Shown here in pieces: positions 17,397-26,108 of a DNA stretch of 64,000 nucleotides (positions are counted from its first letter, which is position 1; the number at the start of each line of letters is the position of its first letter). The notes under the pieces were generated by a model. The model worked only from the letters and a program-made list of their open reading frames with translations, made no database searches and was not told the origin of the DNA. The position numbers and the translations under genes are program-made. Source of the DNA: Chlorobiota bacterium (GTDB lineage Bacteria > Bacteroidota > Ignavibacteria > OLB7); NCBI GenBank assembly GCA_016710285.1, contig JADJXR010000001.1, positions 2,108,001 through 2,172,000 on the forward strand. Direction: 5' to 3'.

Positions 17397-18293
17397 ATGC
17401 TGATCGCCATTATTGGTAACCCGGGGAAGCCCGATCTTCCCAACGCCGTCCGCACCTTGCTGGGAATTTTGGACGAGCGCGCAATCCCGGTCCTGTTGTA
17501 TGAAGGAATTCGGGCGGAGTTGGGGGGGATAGCCGCAGGGCGCAGGTTTGGGTCCTACGCCGAAATCCGCGCCAACGCCACCTACGCGATTGCTTTTGGC
17601 GGCGATGGGACAATGCTGGCGGCAAGCCGGATGCTGCCGGGGTCGGGGGTCCCGTTGCTGGGGGTGAACTTGGGGAAGCTGGGGTTTTTGGCGGAGTTCT
17701 CGCTGGCCACCCTTGCCGCCACCATTGATGAATTGCTGGCCGGGGAGTGCCGCATTGTGGAGCGGATGTTGCTGCAAGCCACCTTCCCCGACCTTCCCGA
17801 GCAGGAGCCGCTGATTGCCCTGAACGACATCGTGTTCGACAAGCGTGGCGCGGGGCTGATGATGCAGATGGAGACGTTCATCAATGGCGATTTTTTGGGG
17901 GCCTACCGTGCCGATGGATTGATCCTTGCCACGCCAACCGGATCAACGGCCTACTCGCTGGCGGTAGGGGGACCAGTGGTTGTTCCCAGCGCGCAGGTGA
18001 TTGTGATGGCCCCAATCGCCCCCCACATGCTGACCGCCCGCCCGGTGGTTGTCCCCGACACCGCCATGATCGAGGTTCGCCCGATTGCCCAGCACGAGGG
18101 GGAAACCGCAACAATTATCGCCGATGGCCAGGTGTACCGTAACCTCCCAATGCCTTTGCGGGTCTGTATCACGCGGCATCAACAGACGGCTGCCCTTGTC
18201 AAGAGCAGTGCCACAACGTATTTTGATGTCCTTCGCGCCAAGCTCTTGTGGGGGGAAGAAGTCCGAACCGTGCGGCATGGCAGCCAGCCATAA
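17397..18293 (+). CDS. nadK: NAD kinase
   Basis: Phosphorylates NAD to NADP in the cytoplasm. The 298-residue protein carries GGDGTMLAASR near 68, NDIVFDKRG, and the glycine-rich GSTAYSLAVGGPVV of the C-terminal domain, all diagnostic of NadK. ATG 17397 was chosen because the ATP-NAD kinase fold begins with MLIAIIGNP; the open frame extends upstream to 17358. It lies 92 bases after ruvA and may share its transcript. Confidence 0.95.
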   Translation: MLIAIIGNPGKPDLPNAVRTLLGILDERAIPVLLYEGIRAELGGIAAGRRFGSYAEIRANATYAIAFGGDGTMLAASRMLPGSGVPLLGVNLGKLGFLAEFSLATLAATIDELLAGECRIVERMLLQATFPDLPEQEPLIALNDIVFDKRGAGLMMQMETFINGDFLGAYRADGLILATPTGSTAYSLAVGGPVVVPSAQVIVMAPIAPHMLTARPVVVPDTAMIEVRPIAQHEGETATIIADGQVYRNLPMPLRVCITRHQQTAALVKSSATTYFDVLRAKLLWGEEVRTVRHGSQP

Positions 18294-18356
18294 GGCCGCA
18301 ACCCTCATTCAGCGTGCGTAACCTTCCGTCAACCTAACCAACAGTGTATACCGATC

Positions 18357-18887
18357 ATGCGCCGATTCTTGTTCCCTTCCGTACTGGCCGCGCTGGCGTT
18401 GCTGGTCTCCGCCTGCAGCGACACCACCTCCTCAACCACCGATGAACTTGGCAAAACCACCGTCGAGGAAGTCCAGGCCAACAGCGCGTACGCGTGGTTC
18501 CAAGTTGGCTACGATGCCTATCCAACCGCAGCCGGCAAAGCGATTTTCGACAGCAGCGTTGCCAAAATCAAAGCCAGCTTCGACCCCGCACAGCACTCCA
18601 TCACCATGGCCGTGAAGCTCAACTGCGGTTGCAGCGAAACCCAAAACACCTTCCCGCAGATTATGAAGACTCTGGACGCAGCCGGTGTCCCCCGCAGCAA
18701 CGTCAACATCTACGCCACCGACACACGCCTGAACGGCATTGATTCGATCAAAGCCGCCTACAACATCAACGTTGCCCCGGTGTACATTGTGCTGAAAGGA
18801 AGCGACGTGAAAGGGCGCATCATCAAAGCCCCAACCACTGGCAAAACGGTGGACCAAGATTTAGCAGATTTCTTTGCGGTTCCATAA
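18357..18887 (+). CDS. Thioredoxin-like lipoprotein with a CGC motif
   Basis: Predicted lipoprotein of 176 residues with signal peptide and lipobox LVSAC (Cys20). The mature part resembles a thioredoxin fold: a strand leading to NCGCSE (Cys90, Cys92) where thioredoxins have WCxxC, a long helix (TQNTFPQIMKTL), then VAPVYIVLKG with the expected cis-proline (Pro141). The cysteines are separated by one residue only. It may be an envelope thiol redox or reducing protein, but the family cannot be named with confidence. A terminator follows directly. Confidence 0.65.
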   Translation: MRRFLFPSVLAALALLVSACSDTTSSTTDELGKTTVEEVQANSAYAWFQVGYDAYPTAAGKAIFDSSVAKIKASFDPAQHSITMAVKLNCGCSETQNTFPQIMKTLDAAGVPRSNVNIYATDTRLNGIDSIKAAYNINVAPVYIVLKGSDVKGRIIKAPTTGKTVDQDLADFFAVP

Positions 18888-18915
18888 CCAGCTGCCGCAA
18901 GCAAGGGAAATCCAG

Positions 18916-18956
18916 CCAGGGCAATCGAAGCGTTTTCGGTTGCTCTGGTTTTTTTT
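18916..18956 (+). terminator. Rho-independent terminator
   Basis: The stem CCAGGGCAATCGAA / TTCGGTTGCTCTGG (14 positions with two mismatched or wobble pairs, five-base loop) is followed by eight T. It ends the ruvA-nadK-lipoprotein direction of transcription before the TonB receptor. Confidence 0.9.
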
Positions 18957-19092
18957 CGCCAGCGCGTTTTGCCACACTTGGCCTCCCTATGCTGTTCGTC
19001 ATTCAGGGCAATCAACGGCGTGGCGCGTGCGGTGTTCTGCCAACGTCATCTCTCCATTCCATCAGCCGCTGCAACCGGCCAACTACTGACGC

Positions 19093-21408
19093 ATGACTAC
19101 TTTCTGCCACCATCCCGTTCGGTTCGTTCAGCGTAGCGGAAGGATTGGATTGATCCTTGCGCTGATCTCCTTCCCTCTCCTGTTTCCCTCCCTCGCCCAC
19201 GCGCAGCAGGGTGCCGCCTCGCTTACTGGGTTCGTGAGCGACTCGGCAACCAAGGAGAAGATGATCTCCGCCACAGTCGCGCTGCGGGGAACAACGCTGG
19301 GGGCGATTACCAACAAACAGGGGTTCTTCACCATCAAGGAAATCCCCCCGGGAACGTACACCGTCACCGCCAGCTTTGTGGGATACCGGCGGGTGGAGCA
19401 AGAACTGACGTTCGCCCCCGGGGAGTCAAAGCGGGTGGAGTTCGAGCTTCCCCCGAACCCTGTCACCACCAAGGAGATCACCGTCACTGCCGATGATGAA
19501 ATCGAGCGGCGCGAGATTTTGGTAAGCCGCGTTGATATTCCGGTGGAGCAACTTAGCCAGCTGCGGATCGGTGGCGAGGCCGACATCTTCCGCTCGCTGC
19601 AATATCTGCCTGGGGTGCTGACAAGCTCGCAGCTTTCAAGCGGGCTGTACATTCGGGGCGGTTCGCCGGACCAGAATCTTGTGCTGATTGATGGCTCCAC
19701 GGTCTATAACCCCTCGCACCTTCTCGGCTTTTTCTCCACCTTCAACCCCGACGCGGTCAAGAATGTGGAGCTGATAAAAGGGGGGTATCCGGCTGAGTAT
19801 GGCGGGCGGCTTTCGGCGGTGTTGGACCTTACGCAGAAGGATGGGAACCGGGAAAAAGTGGAGGGGGTTGCCTCGGTGGGGGCAATCTCATCGCGGTTAT
19901 CGTTGCAGGGACCGTTGGGCGCGGGTTCGTGGTTTATCGGCGGAAGGCGCACCTATCTGGACCTGATTTTGGGATTGCTTCCCCAGGACCCTGCCGAGCC
20001 ATTCCCCGACTTTGCTTTCTACGATGCCAACGCCAAGCTGACCCAAAATCTTGGCGATAACGACATCATCTCCGCCAGCGGTTTCCTTAGCCGTGATGAT
20101 CTGGGCTTGAACGGCGGTGGGATTGATTTCAACGTCCATATCGGGAACAAAGCCGGGGCGTTGCGTTGGAATCACATCTTCAACGAAAGCCTTTTTGCGG
20201 TGCTGAACATCAGCGGAAGCCAGTATGAAAACGGCTTTGTGGGGAACAACAGTGGCTTTGGCTTCATCGTGGAAAACACCATCACCGATTACACCGCCAA
20301 AGGGAGCATGGAGTGGTTCATCACCAACGATGCCACGCTGAAGGGGGGCGTTGAGATCACCAACTACACCTTTAGCTACTACCAGAACACCACCGGCAGC
20401 GACACCGCCATTGCCAGCGGAACCCAGCAAGCGGGGCTGACCAATCTGAAGATTCGGGATTGGACCGGGTCCGCGTTCCTTCAAGGAAACTACCAGCTTA
20501 CCGACCTGATTGGCCTGCAAGCCGGCTTGCGCATTGACCATTACGACCAGCTTCAGCAAACGTACTTGGACCCGCGGCTGGCGGTGCGGCTGCAAGTCCA
20601 GCCCGGCGTTGCGGTGAAAGGGGCGTGGGGGGTGTTCCATCAATATCTGCACCTTGCTTCGCTCCCCGATTTCTCCTTCTTTGACACGTGGCTTCCCACC
20701 GACTCCACGTCGCTTCCGGGGATTGGGAACCATTACATCGCTGGGGTGGAAACGGAGGCGTGGGAGGGGGTGAATCTCAATGTTGACGTTTACTTCAAGA
20801 CGATGGAGAACCTTACCGAGCTGAACCGCTTCAACACGCGGGCGGGGACGGTCTCGCAAATTTTTTACACGGGGAAGGGGCATTCCTACGGGGCGGAGTT
20901 GTTTCTGCAAAAGCGCGCAGGCCAGCTGACCGGGTGGGTTGGATATGGCTTGGGGTTTATCGCCGCGCAGTTCGACAGCATCAACGGCGGGCGCGAGTTC
21001 CGGCCCAAATACGACCGCCGGCACGACATCAAAGTGGTTGCCCAGTATAAGATCAACGAACGCTGGGAAGTTGGTGCGTCGTTCGCCTTTCAATCGGGGC
21101 AATCGTACACCGGCGCAACCTCCCGATTCCGAACGCACCTGCCGGGCGACACGGTTGCTGCCGATGTGGTGGTCCCTTCCGAACGGTTCGGGCTTCGGCT
21201 GCCGCCGTCGCACCAGCTGAACATCAACGCCAACTACACCTCCACCCTGTTCGGGCTGCCGATGCGGCTACTGATTGACCTGTACAACGTCTATTCCCGG
21301 CGCGACATCTGGTTCCGCTACTACGACACCACCACCGATGAAACCAAAGTAACCGATGTCCGCTTGCTTCCAATCATCCCCTCGGTCGCGCTGGAGGTGA
21401 AGTTTTGA
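19093..21408 (+). CDS. TonB-dependent outer-membrane receptor with carboxypeptidase-like N-domain
   Basis: 771-residue outer-membrane transporter. A signal peptide (to about residue 36, ending LAHAQ) is followed by a carboxypeptidase-regulatory-like beta-sandwich (GFVSDSATKEKMISATVALRG to about 120). Next come the plug domain (ITVTADDEIERREILVSR, then SGLYIRGGSPDQNLVLIDG) and a 22-strand-type barrel ending in the aromatic EVKF. The start is ATG 19093, without a Shine-Dalgarno. The DUF4249-like lipoprotein gene overlaps its stop by one base, so the two form a transport pair. The substrate cannot be told from sequence. Confidence 0.92.
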   Translation: MTTFCHHPVRFVQRSGRIGLILALISFPLLFPSLAHAQQGAASLTGFVSDSATKEKMISATVALRGTTLGAITNKQGFFTIKEIPPGTYTVTASFVGYRRVEQELTFAPGESKRVEFELPPNPVTTKEITVTADDEIERREILVSRVDIPVEQLSQLRIGGEADIFRSLQYLPGVLTSSQLSSGLYIRGGSPDQNLVLIDGSTVYNPSHLLGFFSTFNPDAVKNVELIKGGYPAEYGGRLSAVLDLTQKDGNREKVEGVASVGAISSRLSLQGPLGAGSWFIGGRRTYLDLILGLLPQDPAEPFPDFAFYDANAKLTQNLGDNDIISASGFLSRDDLGLNGGGIDFNVHIGNKAGALRWNHIFNESLFAVLNISGSQYENGFVGNNSGFGFIVENTITDYTAKGSMEWFITNDATLKGGVEITNYTFSYYQNTTGSDTAIASGTQQAGLTNLKIRDWTGSAFLQGNYQLTDLIGLQAGLRIDHYDQLQQTYLDPRLAVRLQVQPGVAVKGAWGVFHQYLHLASLPDFSFFDTWLPTDSTSLPGIGNHYIAGVETEAWEGVNLNVDVYFKTMENLTELNRFNTRAGTVSQIFYTGKGHSYGAELFLQKRAGQLTGWVGYGLGFIAAQFDSINGGREFRPKYDRRHDIKVVAQYKINERWEVGASFAFQSGQSYTGATSRFRTHLPGDTVAADVVVPSERFGLRLPPSHQLNINANYTSTLFGLPMRLLIDLYNVYSRRDIWFRYYDTTTDETKVTDVRLLPIIPSVALEVKF

Positions 21409-22319
21409 TGAACGCCATGAACGGAAAAAATCACAACAGAAAGAACCGCTTCTGGAACCTTGCCCTGCTTGGCTTGCTGCCGTTGTTGGTTGCGGCTTGC
21501 CAGGACCCCGCGCCAACCGACTACATCCCGCAGAATGTGGTGACGGCCTATCTGATTGTGGACCAGCCAATTCGGGGCATTGTGGTGGCGCGGTCCCAGG
21601 CGGTTGCCGATTCCTTCAAGTACTCCAACAGCGTTATCCGCGATGCCGACGTGCGGATTATTGAAGGTGCGAACACCTACCGATTGCAGTACCGAACCGA
21701 TGGCAACAACATCGGCGAATATTACCTTCCCGACACCACGATTCTGGTGCAGCCGGAAAAAAGTTATCGGATGGAGATCGCCCTAAGCGATGGCGGGCGC
21801 ATCACCGGCCAGACGGTGACACCGGCGCGGGTTGCGTGGGTGAAGCCGCCGCGGGCGTTGCTTCAGTACCCCGCCGACACTGCCAACCTTCCATCTCCCG
21901 ATTCCCTCAGTTTTGAGTGGACGGCGGTCCCCAAAACCCGCGAGTACATCATCAGCGTTTCCTGTGTGGACTCGTTGGAGTATGGCCGCTACTTGGCCCC
22001 GGCAACCGGGGAAAAGAACCGGCGCACCAGCAGCGTTATCAACCAGAATGCCCGCAGGCGGTACAACGAAACCACACGCTGGGCGTTTGTGCAAACCTCC
22101 AAATTGCCGTTGGTGTGGTTCGCCTACAAGTGGTATGGCCTGCATGACCTTACGGTGTACGCCCCCGACCCGAACATGGTGGAGTGGTTCAAGCAAACGC
22201 GCTTTGGCCCGAATGAGTTCAACGCGCTTCTCTCCACGGTGGAAGGGGATGGAATCGGCGTGTTCGGCTCGGCCTCGGTGGTGGGCCAGCGGCAGTTCCT
22301 GCTGAAAAACCAGCCATGA
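21408..22319 (+). CDS. DUF4249-like lipoprotein
   Basis: 303-residue lipoprotein with signal peptide and lipobox LVAAC, followed by a beta-rich mature part (VVTAYLIVDQPIRGIVVARSQ, DADVRIIEGANTYRLQY). The layout and position directly after a TonB receptor match the Bacteroidota DUF4249 family, which accompanies such receptors and probably acts as their surface partner. ATG 21408 overlaps the receptor stop (TGATG), so expression is coupled. The molecular function is unknown. Confidence 0.8.
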   Translation: MNAMNGKNHNRKNRFWNLALLGLLPLLVAACQDPAPTDYIPQNVVTAYLIVDQPIRGIVVARSQAVADSFKYSNSVIRDADVRIIEGANTYRLQYRTDGNNIGEYYLPDTTILVQPEKSYRMEIALSDGGRITGQTVTPARVAWVKPPRALLQYPADTANLPSPDSLSFEWTAVPKTREYIISVSCVDSLEYGRYLAPATGEKNRRTSSVINQNARRRYNETTRWAFVQTSKLPLVWFAYKWYGLHDLTVYAPDPNMVEWFKQTRFGPNEFNALLSTVEGDGIGVFGSASVVGQRQFLLKNQP

Positions 22320-22341
22320 TTGGCGCGAAAAACCAGCACAA

Positions 22342-22379
22342 AAAAATGGAGTACCCGGGCAAGCGGTTACTCCATTTTT
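22342..22379. terminator. Bidirectional terminator between convergent genes
   Basis: AAAAATGGAGTA (22342-22353) pairs with TACTCCATTTTT (22368-22379) around a 14-base loop. The A-rich and T-rich flanks give a U-tract on either strand, so it can end both the rightward DUF4249 transcript and the leftward receptor operon. Confidence 0.9.
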
Positions 22380-22430
22380 GATAATCCCTTGATTGCTGTG
22401 TGATTGCCGCGCTGGCCGCTATCGGCTTGC

Positions 22431-24938
22431 TCAGATACCGATCTCGATCCGTGCTCCAATCATGCGCGGGTGCCCAAAGTGCGTCCCCCCAAAACTGGAT
22501 TCGAATTTGTAGAGATAGGGGGTGTCGAAAACATTGGTGGCGGTTAGCGCAAGCCGGCCATGAAGCGCGTGCAACGCTTCGAACTCGTAGCCAACGGCCA
22601 GATCAACCGTTGCGTGCGGCGCAACCGATTTATCGGGCGAGCCAGGTTCCTCGCTTTCCAACGAGAGGAGGTCAATGACAGAATCGGAGTAGCCGCGGGC
22701 GCGCAGCTCGGCACGGGAGGCTTCGGGGTCCAGGCCGTTGCCGTTGGCATCGGTAAGATCAAAGGGAAGCCCGGAATCGAAGCGGGTGTCTAGCAGCACA
22801 AACAGGCCCATGGGAAGATGCCACCCCAAATCCAGCACCGCCGTCAGAAGTTGGTTGTGTTCGGTTGGGAAGATATCCTCGCCAGCAAAGGGGTGCGAGT
22901 AATTGGCCCCTTCCTCCCCAAAAATCAACCCTGCGGCAATCGGCGACGAGCCATCTTCCGGCTTCATCCCCAACGCCACGCAACTGCTAACCGAAAGCGA
23001 GCCTTCAAGGTTGTTCCAATGGTGGAGCACGGCGCGAACTTCGCCGCCGGCCACAACCCCTTGCTTCAGATTCAGCGGGAAGATGATGCCGGAGTTCCCA
23101 AGCTCGGCTTTCACAATGAAGTCATCAATCAGCTTGCCGAACCCGGCCACATCAACCTCCAGATACTCGTTGGCTACCCAGTCGGCACCAAGCTCAACCA
23201 CATGGGATTTTTCGCTGCGGACCTGCGTTGGCACGCTCCCTTGCTCGGCACCGCTCAGGGCCTGGGCTTCGGGTGAGCTGGAGACAAGGATATTCTCAAT
23301 CGGGGCCTGCATCACAATCCGCCCGTAGCTTCCGCGGAAGACCAGCTGATCGTTGTAGCGGTAGCTTGCCGCCAGCCGGGGGGAGAAGGAGAGTTCTTGT
23401 TCAAAAAGATTGAACAGGTCCAGACGAACCCCAGCATTCACTATCCATTCATCGAAGGCAATCCGGTCCTGGATCCATGCCGACGCACGCGTCCCGGTTT
23501 TTTCTTGATCGGCCAGAAACGGCGTTCCCCCTTGCGTCAGGTCGTACGGGCGGTAGCGATTGTCGCCACCCGGGACGCTTGGATTGGAGAGCGCAGGATT
23601 GACCACAGCGAAGGTGAAGAACTCCTTCAATGGATACCGCTCCCCGCCAGCGCCGGCCTGGATGGTGTTGTTCCAGCCGAACCAGCCGGTTGGCGTGGTA
23701 AGCTCAAGCTGGCCACCGGTCGCGCTGTTCGAGCGGTCGGCCCCGATGAAAAACTTCTCGTTCTCGGCCACCGCTTTTGCCGAATCTTGTGGTGAGCCAA
23801 TCCGCATCAGCCCCCCGCTGGTGGCCGTTGCCGTGGCGTTGCGGTGATAGCCCAGAATGCTGAGATCGGAAGATTCGCCCAGCAGAAAACTGAGCCGAAC
23901 GCCCCCCATGTAATCGCGCAATTCCTGCCGTTGGTTCTGGGCCGGGGTGGCAATTTTTCCGTTGGGAATGGAATAGTTTGTGGTGTTGTACAGCCCAATC
24001 ACATTCAGGCTGATGGAGTTGCTCAGGATTGCGTTGATCTTCCCGAAGGTGTGCAGCCCATCCCCGTCGTCGTGGATTGGGGAGCCTTCGGCAATGGGGT
24101 CAAGGTAGTGTTCGCTTTTTGCGCCGCTTACGGTGAAGCATCCGGCGATGCGGCCATCAACGTTGCCGCCGCCTGTCACCGAGAAGTCGGTGGTGTGGTA
24201 GGAACCAACGCCTGCCGAGGCGGTAAGGAACCCTGGCGCGTCGAACCCGGACTTGGTGGTGACGGCCAGCACTCCGGCGGCGGCCACGCCGTAGCGTGCA
24301 TCCAACCCGCCGGTCTGGACCGCCACGGCTTTGATGGTGTTGGCATCGAACAAGCTGGAATAGACGCGGGTAAGGTTGGTGGTGATCGGTATCCCATCCA
24401 CCACATACTGAAGCTGGGCATCTTCGCCGCGGACGTGCAGGCGGCCATCTTCATCGGGAACAACGCCGGGCGTTGCCAGCAGCGCGGACTCAATCCGTTT
24501 GCTTCCGTCAATGGCGGGAAGTTTCCGCAGGCTTTGCGCGGTGAAGAGCGTGGTGGTTCCCAAACGGTCGTTGCCAACGCGGTCCGCCGTCACCGTCACT
24601 TCGGGCGATTGCACCTGGGGCTTTGCATCCATCGCAATGGCTATCGGGATTGCCGATTGAACCGCAACCCGCTGGGTGGCCACCGGCAGGCCATCGGAGG
24701 AAATGCGAACGTCGTAGCTGGCAAACGGGACATCATGGAAGGCGAACGCGCCATTGGTCCCAACCTGCAGCGATTGCACAACCGTTGCCGTGCGCAGCTC
24801 AACCAACTCGGCCCGCGTTGTGGCCATTGAGTGTGGAAGATTTTGGATTGTTCCGGTGATGGTCCCGGCGGAGTGCTGCGCAAGTGCGGTTGTGGCCGTT
24901 GCCAGCAGCGCGGTGGCAAGGAAGGGAAGGCGTTTCAT
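22431..24938 (-). CDS. TonB-dependent receptor, last gene of the TPR/ExbBD operon
   Basis: 835-residue outer-membrane receptor. ATG 24938 starts a clean signal peptide (KRLPFLATALLATATTALAQ); an upstream in-frame start would add a non-signal extension. It has a short carboxypeptidase-like N-domain (to about 105) and a TonB-box-like PEVTVTADR. The plug follows (LLATPGVVPDEDGRLHVRG, then LQYVVDGIP), then a long barrel. It lies 62 bases after exbD, so the energising motor and its likely client are cotranscribed. The ligand is unknown. Confidence 0.9.
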   Translation of the reverse strand: MKRLPFLATALLATATTALAQHSAGTITGTIQNLPHSMATTRAELVELRTATVVQSLQVGTNGAFAFHDVPFASYDVRISSDGLPVATQRVAVQSAIPIAIAMDAKPQVQSPEVTVTADRVGNDRLGTTTLFTAQSLRKLPAIDGSKRIESALLATPGVVPDEDGRLHVRGEDAQLQYVVDGIPITTNLTRVYSSLFDANTIKAVAVQTGGLDARYGVAAAGVLAVTTKSGFDAPGFLTASAGVGSYHTTDFSVTGGGNVDGRIAGCFTVSGAKSEHYLDPIAEGSPIHDDGDGLHTFGKINAILSNSISLNVIGLYNTTNYSIPNGKIATPAQNQRQELRDYMGGVRLSFLLGESSDLSILGYHRNATATATSGGLMRIGSPQDSAKAVAENEKFFIGADRSNSATGGQLELTTPTGWFGWNNTIQAGAGGERYPLKEFFTFAVVNPALSNPSVPGGDNRYRPYDLTQGGTPFLADQEKTGTRASAWIQDRIAFDEWIVNAGVRLDLFNLFEQELSFSPRLAASYRYNDQLVFRGSYGRIVMQAPIENILVSSSPEAQALSGAEQGSVPTQVRSEKSHVVELGADWVANEYLEVDVAGFGKLIDDFIVKAELGNSGIIFPLNLKQGVVAGGEVRAVLHHWNNLEGSLSVSSCVALGMKPEDGSSPIAAGLIFGEEGANYSHPFAGEDIFPTEHNQLLTAVLDLGWHLPMGLFVLLDTRFDSGLPFDLTDANGNGLDPEASRAELRARGYSDSVIDLLSLESEEPGSPDKSVAPHATVDLAVGYEFEALHALHGRLALTATNVFDTPYLYKFESSFGGTHFGHPRMIGARIEIGI

Positions 24939-25000
24939 GGATTGTGTGGGAACGTGTGTTTGATAAATAACGAGGGATGGACGGTTCGCCCTTCCATCCC

Positions 25001-25408
25001 TCACCGGTCTTTTTCGGTAGCGATAAAAAACTTCCGTGCCCCGGCACCTTTCACCACATCCAGCACCCCCACCACTTCGCTAAGCAGCAGCGACTGGTCC
25101 GCACGGATTACCACGGTTTGGGTGCTGTCGTTGGCCAGCTCGGCGCGGATAATTTCTGGCAGCGTCTGCAGCGTGGCCGCTTGGTTGTTCACGGTGATCA
25201 CTTTCTTTTCATTCATGCTGATATAGATACGCGAATCCTCCTGTGTGTCGCTGTTGGCCGCTTGCGGAAGCACAACGTTCAGCCCTTCGGTGGCAACGAA
25301 CGAGCTGGTCAGAAGGAAAAAGATCAGCAGCAGCATCACGATGTCGGTCAGCGAACTGAAGTTGAAGGCCGAGAGGTACGGGTCCTTTTTCTGCGCGGTG
25401 AACCTCAT
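25001..25408 (-). CDS. exbD: ExbD/TolR-family motor protein
   Basis: 135-residue bitopic protein with one N-terminal transmembrane helix (SLTDIVMLLLIFFLLTSSF) containing the proton-carrying Asp, and a periplasmic domain with the family's VVIRADQSL region. It partners ExbB to couple the proton gradient to TonB or to Tol-Pal-like work at the envelope. ATG 25408 overlaps the exbB stop by four bases. Sequence alone does not separate ExbD from TolR; the following TonB receptor favours ExbD. Confidence 0.9.
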   Translation of the reverse strand: MRFTAQKKDPYLSAFNFSSLTDIVMLLLIFFLLTSSFVATEGLNVVLPQAANSDTQEDSRIYISMNEKKVITVNNQAATLQTLPEIIRAELANDSTQTVVIRADQSLLLSEVVGVLDVVKGAGARKFFIATEKDR

Positions 25409-26073
25409 TGCGCCCTCTGCTCTGGTTGGGTGATTGTGGCGTGGGGCATTCCTTGCGGAAGCTCTTCTTCAATCGTGTCGAACGTTTCGCGTGCGGTGTT
25501 TTCCAGCTCGGCAATAATCCCTTGGATCATGCCGGAAAGGTAGTTGTAGGCCGCAAACGCAGGGATGCCAACGATCAATCCAAAAACGGTGGTGTACAAC
25601 GCTTGCGAGATACCATCGGCCAGCGCGTCGGGCGAGACTTTCCCGCCAAGCGCCGCAATTTGGTCGAAGGCAATCGCAATGCCGACCACGGTTCCAAGGA
25701 ATCCCAACAGCGGGGCCACGCCGGCCATGGTTGCCAGCACCCCCATGTAGCGGTCCAGGATTGCTGCCTCGGCGCGCCCCTGGTCCTCCATTGCTTGTTG
25801 GACCCGTGCGCTTCCCCGGTGCAGTTTCTGCAATCCAGATTTCACGATCCGCCCAACGGGGATGTCGTAGCGGGTGACGTACAGGATCGCGCTTTGCACA
25901 TCCCCTTTGCGGATGAAGTTCCGCAGCTCGGCAAGGAAGCCATTGGGGATGGAGCGCGCCCGGCGCAGCGTAAGAAACCGTTCGACCATCACGTACAGCG
26001 CGACCAACGAACAAAGGAGGATCGGGTGCATGACCCATCCGCCTTGCAGATAGAGATTGAAGAGTGAGGACAT
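25405..26073 (-). CDS. exbB: ExbB/TolQ/MotA-family proton channel
   Basis: 222-residue three-helix inner-membrane protein. An N-terminal helix (MHPILLCSLVALYVMVERF), a cytoplasmic loop with RGSARVQQAMEDQGRAE, and two later helices (TMAGVAPLLGFLGTVVGI and YTTVFGLIVGIPAFAAYNY) match the MotA/TolQ/ExbB fold, including the TVxG motif. ATG 26073 is preceded on its strand by the recurring leader (CCCAACAACTGATTCCCAAT). It is coupled to exbD by a four-base overlap. Confidence 0.93.
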   Translation of the reverse strand: MSSLFNLYLQGGWVMHPILLCSLVALYVMVERFLTLRRARSIPNGFLAELRNFIRKGDVQSAILYVTRYDIPVGRIVKSGLQKLHRGSARVQQAMEDQGRAEAAILDRYMGVLATMAGVAPLLGFLGTVVGIAIAFDQIAALGGKVSPDALADGISQALYTTVFGLIVGIPAFAAYNYLSGMIQGIIAELENTARETFDTIEEELPQGMPHATITQPEQRAQ

Positions 26074-26108
26074 GGTTGGTTATTGGGAATCAGTTGTTGG
26101 GAAATCGG

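Noticed and set aside
19897..21213. 438-codon open frame opposite the TonB receptor
   Set aside because: Antisense shadow; the receptor on plus has plug, barrel and signal peptide.
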